Shown here in pieces: positions 1 through 6,765 of a stretch of DNA of 16,388 nt. The position numbers and the translations under genes are program-made. The notes beneath the pieces were generated by a model. The model was not told the origin of the DNA and searched no databases. It saw only the letters and a program-made list of their open reading frames with translations. Within the stretch, counting starts at the first letter, position 1. Each line of letters starts with the position of its first letter. The DNA is from Ruminococcaceae bacterium UBA794 (GTDB taxonomy: Bacteria; Bacillota; Clostridia; Oscillospirales; Ruminococcaceae): NCBI GenBank assembly GCA_002304735.1, contig DBIU01000047.1, forward strand, positions 1 through 16,388, read 5' to 3'.

Positions 1-38
1 ACCGTCGAAAAAGTCTCAAAGGGACTTTTCCGCCGAAG
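1..38. repeat. Terminal palindromic repeat, left copy
   Basis: This 38-base stretch recurs in the same orientation at 16351-16388 with a single change (T at 16, C in the other copy). Each copy folds into a hairpin: arm 6-17, loop AAA 18-20, arm 21-32, with one A·C mismatch near the base. The one difference between copies falls in the stem and gives a G·U pair instead of a C-G pair when read on the plus strand, so the fold survives in plus-strand RNA. The core GTCCC/GGGAC stem followed by TTTT resembles an intrinsic terminator, perhaps of a gene off the left edge. It could equally be a REP-like dispersed element. That it occurs twice is directly visible; its role is inferred. Confidence 0.7.
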
Positions 39-39
39 C

Positions 40-159
40 ATCCGCACTGCCCGCACTCATTGTCGGCTATGCCGACAATTCGCACAGTTGTGCGGATAGA
101 AGTGTTTTTTGCCCCAGGAGACCCGTGGCAAAAAACGGATTAAAATGCCCGCTTCGCGG
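40..159. repeat. Cluster of nested inverted repeats, non-coding
   Basis: This gene-free stretch downstream of the minus-strand FakA-like gene contains several inverted repeats in a row. An outer 8-bp pair (40-47 with 90-97) encloses a perfect 9-bp hairpin (59-67 with 71-79, loop TAT). An alternative 6-bp hairpin (81-86 with 89-94) competes with the outer pair. A perfect 10-bp stem (104-113 with 127-136) carries a six-T/six-A run and a 13-nt loop, and a small 4-bp hairpin lies at 149-159. The 104-136 element could stop transcription of the NAD operon, although the T-run is inside the stem rather than after it. The number of palindromes in so short a space suggests a structured dispersed repeat joined to the 1-38 element. 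Confidence 0.6.
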
Positions 160-189
160 TCAATTTCGATATTTTCGACACTTTGGTAT

Positions 190-447
190 TTATCCCTTTT
201 CTCCTCTTGCCTGACGCACCATATCTTCCACAACGATATCGTAGATTTCGCCGAGCGAGCGGCAGTATTCGAGAATTTTCCAAGGCTCGTTTGTGTGGAA
301 ATGAAGCTTTGCCACGTCGTCGTCCGCAACGACAAGCAGGCTGTCGCCGTCGAAATGCTCGCGGATATACTCGTCGATAACGTCCTCGTCGAGGTCCTGA
401 CCGTCAATCAAAAGCTGCGTGTCGTATCTGTACTGAATTTCTTCCAT
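190..447 (-). CDS. Stand-alone FakA/YloV middle-domain-like small protein
   Basis: An 85-residue protein that matches by eye the middle domain of FakA (YloV, DAK-related fatty acid kinase subunit), including the DDDxxKxHxHTNxPxxxLEY segment at about residues 42-61 and the GEIxDIxxEDM segment at 66-76. It lacks the ATP-binding DhaL domain and the C-terminal DegV-like-binding region, so it cannot be a kinase on its own. In FakA the middle domain binds zinc through one Cys and the two His of HxH. Here H49 and H51 are kept, but the Cys position (normally in a YCTEF-like motif) is D9. The start ATG lies one base after the nadC stop, with AAGGA 8 bases upstream, so translation is probably coupled to nadC. 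The fold assignment is fairly secure; the role is unknown, perhaps binding or regulation linked to NAD synthesis. Confidence 0.75.
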   Translation of the reverse strand: MEEIQYRYDTQLLIDGQDLDEDVIDEYIREHFDGDSLLVVADDDVAKLHFHTNEPWKILEYCRSLGEIYDIVVEDMVRQARGEKG

Positions 448-448
448 T

Positions 449-1294
449 TTAATTATCCTTTCTCCATTTCATTGAAATATCAAACGCTTTTACGCTGTGC
501 GTAAGCGCGCCAAGACTGATTATATCAACGCCCGTTTTTGCTTTTTCGCGGATATTTTCAAGCGTGACGTTGCCCGAAGCCTCTGTTTTGGCTCTGCCGC
601 CGATGTAATCGACCGCTTCCTTCATCTGCTCGTTCGTCATATTGTCGAGCATAATCACGTTCACTCCGCACGAAACCGCTTCCTTAACCTCGTCGAGATT
701 TCTCGTTTCAACCTCAATTTGAAGCATATGTCCCGCCTTTTTGCGGAGCGCCTCGACAGCCGCGGTTATCCCGCCGTAAGCGTCGATGTGGTTATCCTTG
801 AGCATTGCCGCGTCCGTGAGGTTATATCGGTGATTTTTGCCGCCGCCGACCGTAACCGCGTACTTTTGCAGCGCGCGCAGTCCGGGAAGCGTCTTTCTCG
901 TATCGGTAATCGAAGCCTTTGTTCCCGCGACGGCTTCAACGCATTTGTTTGTATACGAAGCAATTCCGCTCATATGCTGGAGAATATTGAGCGAGGTGCG
1001 CTCGGCTTTGAGCATAAGCCGCGTATGACCGCTGAAATTCGCGATAATATCGCCCTTTTTTATCTTATCGCCGTCTTTCTTGAACAGCTCGATTTTCATA
1101 TCGGGGTCGAGTATCGTGAAAACACGCAGCGCAGGCTCAATTCCCGCGAGAACGCCGTCGTCCTTCGACACGAAATACGCCTCTGAAACGCTTTCTTCGT
1201 TTATGAGCAAATCGGACGTGCTGTCGATGTAATTGATGTCCTCGGAAAGCGCGGTTTTAATGATATCGTCAATGTAAAAGGGGAGGAGTATCAT
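449..1294 (-). CDS. nadC: Quinolinate phosphoribosyltransferase (nicotinate-nucleotide pyrophosphorylase)
   Basis: Cytoplasmic enzyme that converts quinolinate and PRPP to nicotinate mononucleotide, CO2 and pyrophosphate, the third step of de novo NAD synthesis. At 281 residues it has the normal family length. Visible motifs in order are AERTSLN (97-103), TRKTLPGLR (132-140), GGKNHR (151-156), DAAMLKDNH (161-169), the IEVE acidic strand (193-196), D217, EASGN (238-242) and ISLGALTHS (259-267); together these form the PRPP/quinolinate site of the barrel. The ATG overlaps the nadB stop as ATGA, with AAAGGAGA 8 bases upstream inside nadB. It therefore sits in one operon, nadB-nadC-FakA-like gene. 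All catalytic residues I can place are present. Confidence 0.97.
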   Translation of the reverse strand: MILLPFYIDDIIKTALSEDINYIDSTSDLLINEESVSEAYFVSKDDGVLAGIEPALRVFTILDPDMKIELFKKDGDKIKKGDIIANFSGHTRLMLKAERTSLNILQHMSGIASYTNKCVEAVAGTKASITDTRKTLPGLRALQKYAVTVGGGKNHRYNLTDAAMLKDNHIDAYGGITAAVEALRKKAGHMLQIEVETRNLDEVKEAVSCGVNVIMLDNMTNEQMKEAVDYIGGRAKTEASGNVTLENIREKAKTGVDIISLGALTHSVKAFDISMKWRKDN

Positions 1295-2772
1295 TCTTCG
1301 TTTCTCCTTTCGAGAATTTCTTTTAGAATTATGTAGGCCACGGTAACGAGCGACTTCGTTTCAACAAAATCCGCGTTAATCTCAAATCCGCCCGCGTCAA
1401 GCGTATCCTTAAGCTCGCAAACGCGCTTGAAGCCTTTCTCCGCCTCGTCGTAATCGGGGAAAACGAAGTAGGCTTTCTGCATAATTTCGCGAATTTCGGT
1501 CTTGATGCCCTTTGGAAGCGGCTTGCCGTCGGGCGCGCTCATCGGATAATCAATCTCCGCGCGCCTGTCGGGAGTGAAATGAGCGTTGATGTCCTCGGCA
1601 ATCAGCCGCGAGAAAACAAGCGCCTCGAGCAGCGAGTTTGAAGCAAGTCGGTTCTTGCCGTGAACGCCCGTGTGGGAACATTCTCCCGCCGCATAAAGTC
1701 CGCCGATGTTTGTCGCGCCCTTTCCGTCAACGTTTATTCCGCCCATAAGATAGTGCTGACAGGGATAAATCGGGATAGGCTCTTTCGTCATATCATAGCC
1801 CTTTTTGAGGACGTTTTCATAAATCATCGGGAAGTGGTTCTTGATGAAATCCGCGTCCTTATAGGAAATATCAAGCCAAAATTCGTCCGAGCCGGTTTTC
1901 TTTTGCTCCTCCATAATGCACTTTGAAACGACGTCGCGCGGAGCAAGCTCTTTGCGCTCAGGCTCGTAATTCGGCATAAAGCGCTCTTTTTTGCAGTTAA
2001 GCAGGTAAGCGCCCTCGCCGCGCACAGCCTCGGAAATCAGAAAGCACTCGCGCTCTTTTCTGTCGGCGAAGGCTGTCGGGTGGAACTGAACGTAGCTTAA
2101 ATTGCGGATTTCAGCGCCGAGATTATAGGCAAGCTGAATACCGTCGCCGGTTGCAATAGCGGAGTTTGTGGTGTAGTTGTAGACGCGCCCGATGCCGCCC
2201 GTTGCGAGGATAACGTCGTCGGCGCAGTAATATTCGTGCTTGTTGTTTTCGGTTGTGAGAACGTCCGCGAAGAAAATCCCGTCCTTTTTCTCCAAGCGGC
2301 AAAGCACGGAATTGTTGATAACGGAAACATTTTCAAGCTTCGACACCTGACCTATGAGGTTGGTTTCGATTTCCTTGCCGGTTGTATCCTTGTGGTGAGC
2401 AATTCTGCGGCGCGAGTGACCGCCCTCGAGCGTAAGCGCAAGCGAACCGTCCGCGTTCCTGTCGAAGTCAACGCCATACTTCTCGACAAGCCGTTCAACG
2501 TCGCGCGGACCCTGTTCAACGAGAATTTTCACGTTGTCGAGATTATTCTTGTATTGACCCGCGATAAGGGTATCCTTGATGTGCAGCTCAAAATCGTCGT
2601 TTTTGCTGTCCATAACAGCGGCGACGCCGCCCTGCGCGAGCGCCGAGTTGCAGAGGGTTAGCTCGCGCTTGCTGAGCATAAGGATTTTCAGCCTGCCGTC
2701 GAGGTTAAGCGCGGCGTAAATTCCGGAAATGCCCGTGCCGACGATTATGACGTCGTATCTTTTGAATTTCAT
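1291..2772 (-). CDS. nadB: L-aspartate oxidase
   Basis: FAD enzyme that oxidises L-aspartate to iminoaspartate, which quinolinate synthase (NadA) condenses with dihydroxyacetone phosphate. The 493 residues are somewhat shorter than the roughly 530 of well-known members, mainly through a short C-terminal helical region. The sequence shows the FAD-binding VGTGISGIYAALNL (11-24), ALAQGGVAAVMD (44-55), EGGHSRRR (116-123), QFHPTAF (229-235), SEAVRGEGA (247-255), APRD (277-280), QHYLMGGI (339-346), and the second flavin segment with GKNRLASNSLLEAL (372-385). These supply the expected Glu, His and Arg residues (E116, H231, R279, H340, R375). It could be confused with succinate dehydrogenase/fumarate reductase flavoproteins, but adjacency to nadC settles it. 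The start ATG has AGAAAGG 8 bases upstream. nadA is not in this window. Confidence 0.96.
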   Translation of the reverse strand: MKFKRYDVIIVGTGISGIYAALNLDGRLKILMLSKRELTLCNSALAQGGVAAVMDSKNDDFELHIKDTLIAGQYKNNLDNVKILVEQGPRDVERLVEKYGVDFDRNADGSLALTLEGGHSRRRIAHHKDTTGKEIETNLIGQVSKLENVSVINNSVLCRLEKKDGIFFADVLTTENNKHEYYCADDVILATGGIGRVYNYTTNSAIATGDGIQLAYNLGAEIRNLSYVQFHPTAFADRKERECFLISEAVRGEGAYLLNCKKERFMPNYEPERKELAPRDVVSKCIMEEQKKTGSDEFWLDISYKDADFIKNHFPMIYENVLKKGYDMTKEPIPIYPCQHYLMGGINVDGKGATNIGGLYAAGECSHTGVHGKNRLASNSLLEALVFSRLIAEDINAHFTPDRRAEIDYPMSAPDGKPLPKGIKTEIREIMQKAYFVFPDYDEAEKGFKRVCELKDTLDAGGFEINADFVETKSLVTVAYIILKEILERRNEE

Positions 2773-2792
2773 AATTCAGCCTTTCTATATTA

Positions 2793-2821
2793 TTGACAAG
2801 AAGTCATTTTTTTGTTATAAT
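2793..2821 (+). promoter_or_regulatory. Sigma-A promoter of hflX
   Basis: TTGACA (2793-2798), a 17-base spacer and TATAAT (2816-2821) match the consensus exactly, and a TGn extension precedes the -10 (2813-2815). The predicted start is near 2828, which gives a leader of about 84 nt before the hflX ATG. A short inverted repeat, TGAC-5-GTCA, overlaps the -35 and might be an operator; that part is speculative. Confidence 0.85.
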
Positions 2822-2846
2822 AACTTCAAGTGTGTTTGTCGGTTAA
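2817..2846 (-). promoter_or_regulatory. Candidate promoter of nadB operon
   Basis: Read on the minus strand, TTAACC (2841-2846) and TATTAT (2817-2822) are 18 bases apart. The match is weaker than the opposing hflX promoter. Its -10 almost coincides with the hflX -10, because GTTATAATAAC (2814-2824) is palindromic. No better minus-strand promoter was seen before nadB. Confidence 0.35.
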
Positions 2847-2898
2847 CGCTCCGTTTCTCACCGGAGCGGGTGTTTCCGCCGTTACCGGAAACCGGTAA
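2847..2898 (+). promoter_or_regulatory. Folded hflX leader with alternative hairpins
   Basis: Three stems can be drawn in the leader. Stem A is 2847-2853 with 2862-2868 (7 bp). Stem B is 2872-2878 with 2886-2892 (7 bp). Stem C is 2882-2888 with 2892-2898 (7 bp, AAA loop). B and C share bases and exclude one another, and C ends three bases before the GGGAGG ribosome binding site. None is followed by a T-run, so a classical terminator is not evident. The arrangement suggests a possible translational or attenuation switch. Antibiotic-responsive leader attenuation is known for the Listeria hflX homologue; transfer of that idea here is inference. Confidence 0.4.
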
Positions 2899-2911
2899 GA
2901 GGGAGGACTGT

Positions 2912-4135
2912 ATGAAAGAAGAAAGAGTTATTTTGGTAAGCGCCGATACCGGCGAATTTGACGTTGAAGCGTCGCTTGACGAGCTTTCGGAGCTTGTTGA
3001 AACGGCGGGCGCGGAGGAAATCGCGCGCGTTGTCCAAAAGCGCGACGCATACTGCGCGGCAACCGTAATCGGCGAGGGAAAGCTTGCCGAGGTTAAGGAG
3101 CTTTGCGAAAAGCTCGGCGCAAATCTGCTGATATTCGACTGCGAGCTTACCGCTTCGCAGATACGCAACATCGAGGAAGAAACGGACGTTCGCGTTATCG
3201 ACAGAACGATGCTAATTCTCGATATTTTCGCGGGAAGAGCGGTTTCCGCCGAGGGCAAGCTTCAGGTTGAGCTTGCGCAGCTCCGCTATCGCCTGCCGAG
3301 GCTTATGGGAATAGGCGCGAGCCTGTCCAGACTCGGAGGCGGCATAGGAACGCGCGGTCCGGGTGAAACGCAGCTTGAAACCGACCGCCGTCATATCCGC
3401 AGGCGCATTGAAAAGCTTTCGGACGAGCTGAAAGAGCTTGAACAGCGGCGCGGCTTTTCGCGCGGCAGGCGAAAGAAGGACAACGTTCAAGTGGGCGCGA
3501 TTGTCGGCTACACGAACGCGGGAAAATCAACGCTTCTGAACCTTTTGACGGGAGCGGGCGTTCTCGCGGAGGATAAGCTTTTCGCGACCCTTGACCCGAC
3601 TTCGCGCGCAATCGAGCTTCCCGATGGGCGAAATCTCCTGCTTGTGGATACGGTTGGTCTTATCAGGCGGCTTCCGCACAACCTTGTCGAGGCGTTCAAA
3701 TCAACGCTTGAGGAAGCGGCTTCCGCGGATATAATCCTGCACGTCTGCGACGTTTCCGACCCCGAAATCGCCGAGAAATCCGAGGTTACGCTGCGAACTC
3801 TCGCGGAGCTTGGCGCTTCGGAAATTCCCGTTGTGACCGTGCTTAACAAGTGCGATAAAATCACGGAGAATATTCCAACGGACGATAGGACCGTGAAAAT
3901 CTCCGCGAAAAACAACGAGGGCATAGACGAGCTTCTGCGCGCAATTTCGCGAAATCTCCCGCAGACCTCGAAGCGAATGAAGCTGCTTTTGCCTTACGAC
4001 AAGGCGGGTCTTTCGGCGCAGATACGCGAAAACGGCAAGATTTTCTCCGAGGAATACACCGAAAGCGGCATACTTCTGGACGCGCTCGTTGACGTTGTTT
4101 TGATAAAGCAGATGAGCGATTTTGAGGTTAAGTAA
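2912..4135 (+). CDS. hflX: Ribosome-associated GTPase HflX
   Basis: HflX binds the 50S subunit and splits stalled or idle 70S ribosomes under heat or antibiotic stress. The start is the ATG at 2912, with GGGAGG five bases upstream; a longer open frame runs upstream but crosses the promoter, so I reject it. The 407 residues comprise the N-terminal HflX domain (about 1-190), with the hallmark glycine-rich GGGIGTRGPGETQLE at 142-156, then a G domain. The G domain shows GYTNAGKST (199-207, P-loop), TLDPT (227-231, switch I), DTVGLI (246-251, G3, where Phe is more usual than Leu249-250), NKCD (312-315, G4) and SAK (331-333, G5). A basic linker 176-189 connects the two domains. It stands alone in its transcription unit, divergent from nadB. 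Its stop codon directly abuts the galK stop. Confidence 0.96.
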   Translation: MKEERVILVSADTGEFDVEASLDELSELVETAGAEEIARVVQKRDAYCAATVIGEGKLAEVKELCEKLGANLLIFDCELTASQIRNIEEETDVRVIDRTMLILDIFAGRAVSAEGKLQVELAQLRYRLPRLMGIGASLSRLGGGIGTRGPGETQLETDRRHIRRRIEKLSDELKELEQRRGFSRGRRKKDNVQVGAIVGYTNAGKSTLLNLLTGAGVLAEDKLFATLDPTSRAIELPDGRNLLLVDTVGLIRRLPHNLVEAFKSTLEEAASADIILHVCDVSDPEIAEKSEVTLRTLAELGASEIPVVTVLNKCDKITENIPTDDRTVKISAKNNEGIDELLRAISRNLPQTSKRMKLLLPYDKAGLSAQIRENGKIFSEEYTESGILLDALVDVVLIKQMSDFEVK

Positions 4136-5383
4136 TCAGATAATGACCTCGCAGCCGCCCGCGCTTCTCACGGAGAGAACGTGGCAGGAGTTGACGCCGA
4201 AAATCTTCTCCATTTTCATCTTGAACTGCTGGATATCCTCAAACGGCACGAACGCCTGCATCGAGCCGAAATATCCCGCCCCGTGAACGCGGCACGCGCC
4301 TTTTCTGTGAAGCGCGTTTTCAGCGGCGTTGAGCGCGATGCTGAGCGGCTGATGGCGCACGTCCGATGGCGTGTAGATGTTCTGTAAGTATTTGAACGAC
4401 GAGTCGCCGCTCTCTTTGACTGACGACAGGAACCCGTCGAAATTATCGTTTTTCAGCGCGTGGACAATCTTCTCCACGCGCTCGTTTTCGCGGAAAAAGT
4501 GAATAGCGCGAAGAACCGCCCTGTCGCCAAATTCCTCCCGCAAATCCTTCATATTGAGCGTGATATCCTCGATTGCAAGCTGACGAAGGCTTTCACAGTC
4601 GAAATATTCGGCGATTTCTTTCATTTCGGAGTCGATAAGCGCGTATTCCGCGGAAAAATCGCCGTATTTCGCTCCCGTATCAACAATGCACAAAGCGTGG
4701 CTGTAATCGCTCAGATTAACGCGGATTTCCTCGATAATCGGCATATCTTCGTCCTTGAAATCAATCGCGACAAAGCCTCCGACCGCGCAGGCAACCTGGT
4801 CTATAAGCCCCGAAGGCTTCCCGAAATACTCGTTTTCGGCAAATCTCGCAATCTGCGAAAGAGTTGACGGGCGAATTTGACCGTTATTGAACAGATGAGT
4901 AATAATCGTTCCGACAAGTATCTCAAACGCCGCCGAACAGCCCAGCCCGCAGCTTTGAATTATTTTCGACGTCGTGTAAGCCTTGAAGCCGCCGATATTA
5001 TAGCCGTTTCGCTTAAAGCCCTTCAGCGCACCGCGGATAAGCGCCGCCGAAGTGAGCTTTTCATCTTCCCTTGCGTCAAGGTCGTCGACGCTCACTTTTT
5101 CCTCGGGGAAGCCCTCCGATTTTATCGTGATAAAGCCGTCGTCCGTCGGCTGAACTACCGCAATCGTATCGAGGTCAATGCTCGCCGCAAACGCCTTTCC
5201 GCAGCTGTGAGTCGTGTGATTTCCGCAGATTTCCGTTCTTCCCGGAGCGGAAAAAAAGCGATGCTCGCCGAGCGTTCCGAAGTACTCCGCGAACCCACAT
5301 TCCGCCGCGCGATAACGCATCTTCTGCGCCTCGACGGTATTCGGCGCGTATATTTCATCAATCTTTTTTACGGCAGGTTTCAT
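4136..5383 (-). CDS. galK: Galactokinase-like GHMP kinase
   Basis: A 415-residue GHMP-superfamily sugar kinase, closest to the clostridial galactokinases that carry GRTEIxGNHT instead of GRVNLIGEHTDY; the expected reaction is ATP plus galactose to galactose 1-phosphate. Motif 1 is SAPGRTEICGNHTTH (45-59): R49, N55 and H56 are present, but the sugar-binding Asp that follows HT is T58. Motif 2 is SCGLGCSAA (144-152), the phosphate loop, and differs from the usual GLSSSAA. The catalytic Asp is D195 in SGLIDQ. Motif 3 is CRVHGAGYFGSMQAF (364-378). A TTG 15 bases upstream is also in frame, but AAAGGA lies 7 bases before the ATG at 5383, so I use that ATG. It lies 60 bases downstream of the SEDS gene and is probably cotranscribed. 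Substrate specificity is uncertain because of T58. Confidence 0.8.
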   Translation of the reverse strand: MKPAVKKIDEIYAPNTVEAQKMRYRAAECGFAEYFGTLGEHRFFSAPGRTEICGNHTTHSCGKAFAASIDLDTIAVVQPTDDGFITIKSEGFPEEKVSVDDLDAREDEKLTSAALIRGALKGFKRNGYNIGGFKAYTTSKIIQSCGLGCSAAFEILVGTIITHLFNNGQIRPSTLSQIARFAENEYFGKPSGLIDQVACAVGGFVAIDFKDEDMPIIEEIRVNLSDYSHALCIVDTGAKYGDFSAEYALIDSEMKEIAEYFDCESLRQLAIEDITLNMKDLREEFGDRAVLRAIHFFRENERVEKIVHALKNDNFDGFLSSVKESGDSSFKYLQNIYTPSDVRHQPLSIALNAAENALHRKGACRVHGAGYFGSMQAFVPFEDIQQFKMKMEKIFGVNSCHVLSVRSAGGCEVII

Positions 5384-5443
5384 ATTTCGTCCTTTCAAAA
5401 TGCAGTATTTTGCAGCTGCGAATAAGCCGTTTTGCAGCTTTTT

Positions 5444-6598
5444 TCAGTCTTTTTCCGTATAAAACATATGCTTTGCTTTCTCTTTGTGCGCGGAAACGCT
5501 CAAAACAAGTCCCATACACGCGTGCATCATAATCATCGCCGTTCCGCCCGTGCTTATGAACGGAAGCGGTATTCCGATTACCGGCACAACCGAAAGCACC
5601 ATTCCGATATTAACGACGCAGTGGAAGAAAACCATCGCGAATACTCCCACGCAAATCAGCTTTCCGAGAGGGTCGGAAGCTCCCGAAGCGTTTGAAAGCA
5701 GCTTCAGACAAAGCATCGCAAGCGCAATCACAACCGCCATACACCCTATAAATCCAAGCGTCATTCCGATATACGAGAACACAAAATCGTTATACATTTC
5801 GGGAGTGTAGGTGTAATTTGAATTATCCTCGAAGCCAAGCCCCGTAAGCTGCCCCGAACCGAGCGCGATTGTGCCGTTGTACTGCTGCAAATAGAGATTA
5901 AGCCGCTCTTCTTCCTGCATCTGCTTGTCGAACAGTATTATAAAGCGGTATCTGTGGTGGTCCTGCATAACGTAATTCCACACCACATACACTATCGGCG
6001 GCGTTACAGCAAGCGCGCCCGCGATATATTTCCAAGAAATTCCACCCATAAACAGCATACAGATGAATATAAACAGGAAAACAAGCGCCGAGCCTGCGTC
6101 GCCCTGAATAATAATCAGTCCCACGGGAAACAGCCCGTGTACGCAGACAAGCAGAAAATGCTTCGGCGAATTTAGCTTGTCGCCGAGCTTTGAAATGTGC
6201 GTCGCGAGCGTTATTATAAACACAAATTTCAGTATCTCGGACGGCTGAATATTGATAAATCCGAAGTCAAGCCAAGCTATATCGTCGTCGCGGTGACGTC
6301 CGAGCGGCGTAAACAGCAGCAATTGCAAAATCAAAGCGACAGGCGCGTAGACAAACCACATCTTCGAGATAAATTTGTAGTCGATAAAGCTTATTCCCAC
6401 AGCCGTGACAATCCCGAGAATTGCCGCCGCAAGCTGCGTCGTCACAACAGACTCGCTCTCGACGACGCCGGTTTCGTACATTGAGTTTACAAGAAAAATA
6501 TCGAAAGCCGTTATCGCAATGCAGATAAGCGGAAGCAGCTTGTCGATATGTTTGAGATGGCTTAGCAAAAATTTGAAAAAAGATTTTATTCCGGTCAT
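5444..6598 (-). CDS. rodA: SEDS-family peptidoglycan glycosyltransferase (RodA/FtsW type)
   Basis: A polytopic membrane protein of 384 residues, typical of RodA length, that should polymerise lipid II into glycan strands with a partner class B penicillin-binding protein. About ten hydrophobic segments are visible, starting near residues 20-38. SEDS landmarks are WLDFGFINIQPSEILKF (109-125), QGDAGSALV (165-173), the large outer loop with YNDFVFSYIG (269-278, catalytic-type D271) and NIGMVLSVVPVIGIPLPF (330-347). Two normally well-kept features differ: the Glu-Glu after NDF..xxIG is M279-T280, and the SYGGS motif reads STGGT (349-353). The start ATG has only a weak GGA-type site. A good promoter lies upstream. 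Subfamily is uncertain: RodA is favoured by the GFxNIQPSE and GIPLPF segments, but an FtsW or SpoVE role cannot be excluded. Confidence 0.88.
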   Translation of the reverse strand: MTGIKSFFKFLLSHLKHIDKLLPLICIAITAFDIFLVNSMYETGVVESESVVTTQLAAAILGIVTAVGISFIDYKFISKMWFVYAPVALILQLLLFTPLGRHRDDDIAWLDFGFINIQPSEILKFVFIITLATHISKLGDKLNSPKHFLLVCVHGLFPVGLIIIQGDAGSALVFLFIFICMLFMGGISWKYIAGALAVTPPIVYVVWNYVMQDHHRYRFIILFDKQMQEEERLNLYLQQYNGTIALGSGQLTGLGFEDNSNYTYTPEMYNDFVFSYIGMTLGFIGCMAVVIALAMLCLKLLSNASGASDPLGKLICVGVFAMVFFHCVVNIGMVLSVVPVIGIPLPFISTGGTAMIMMHACMGLVLSVSAHKEKAKHMFYTEKD

Positions 6599-6639
6599 AT
6601 TTTCAAGTCCATTTTACAGTTTTTTTACATACACATCTT

Positions 6640-6668
6640 ATTATATACTTTTTTTCAGCTTTTTTCAA
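6640..6668 (-). promoter_or_regulatory. Sigma-A promoter of SEDS-galK unit
   Basis: On the minus strand, TTGAAA (6663-6668), a 17-base spacer and TATAAT (6640-6645) form a near-consensus promoter. The predicted start is near 6633, about 35 nt before the SEDS gene ATG. No terminator separates the SEDS gene from galK, so both are likely served by it. Confidence 0.8.
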
Positions 6669-6717
6669 TAGAAATCTTACTATTTTAGCTTTCATCTAAA
6701 ATTTCGCCGAAAATGCC

Positions 6718-6755
6718 AAAAAGCCGAGGATTTTGTTGAAATCTTCGGCTTTTTT
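6718..6755 (-). terminator. Intrinsic terminator after GGDEF/EAL gene
   Basis: A long stem with arms 6718-6733 and 6739-6754 (core AGCCGA/TCGGCT plus GATTT/AAATC, one G·T pair) has a short loop. It is flanked by A and T runs, so it can work on both strands. It lies 11 bases past the stop of the gene at 6766 and insulates the downstream SEDS promoter. Confidence 0.88.
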
Positions 6756-6765
6756 AACAATATTT

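Noticed and set aside
57..407. A minus-strand open frame overlapping the FakA-like gene and the hairpin cluster, ending with a CxxC-containing tail
   Set aside because: Its first part is a shifted frame of the FakA-like gene, and the tail is only translation of the palindromes; there is no independent start signal.
497..1186. A 229-codon plus-strand open frame across nadC
   Set aside because: Antisense shadow of nadC, whose motifs are complete.
2830..2898. A 22-codon GTG-started leader peptide before hflX
   Set aside because: The frame would begin at the predicted transcript start and has no ribosome binding site; mentioned in a finding but not supported as a gene.
5384..5443. A terminator between the SEDS gene and galK
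   Set aside because: A 6-bp AGCTGC/GCAGCT stem exists, but no T-run follows it on the minus strand, so the two genes are treated as cotranscribed.
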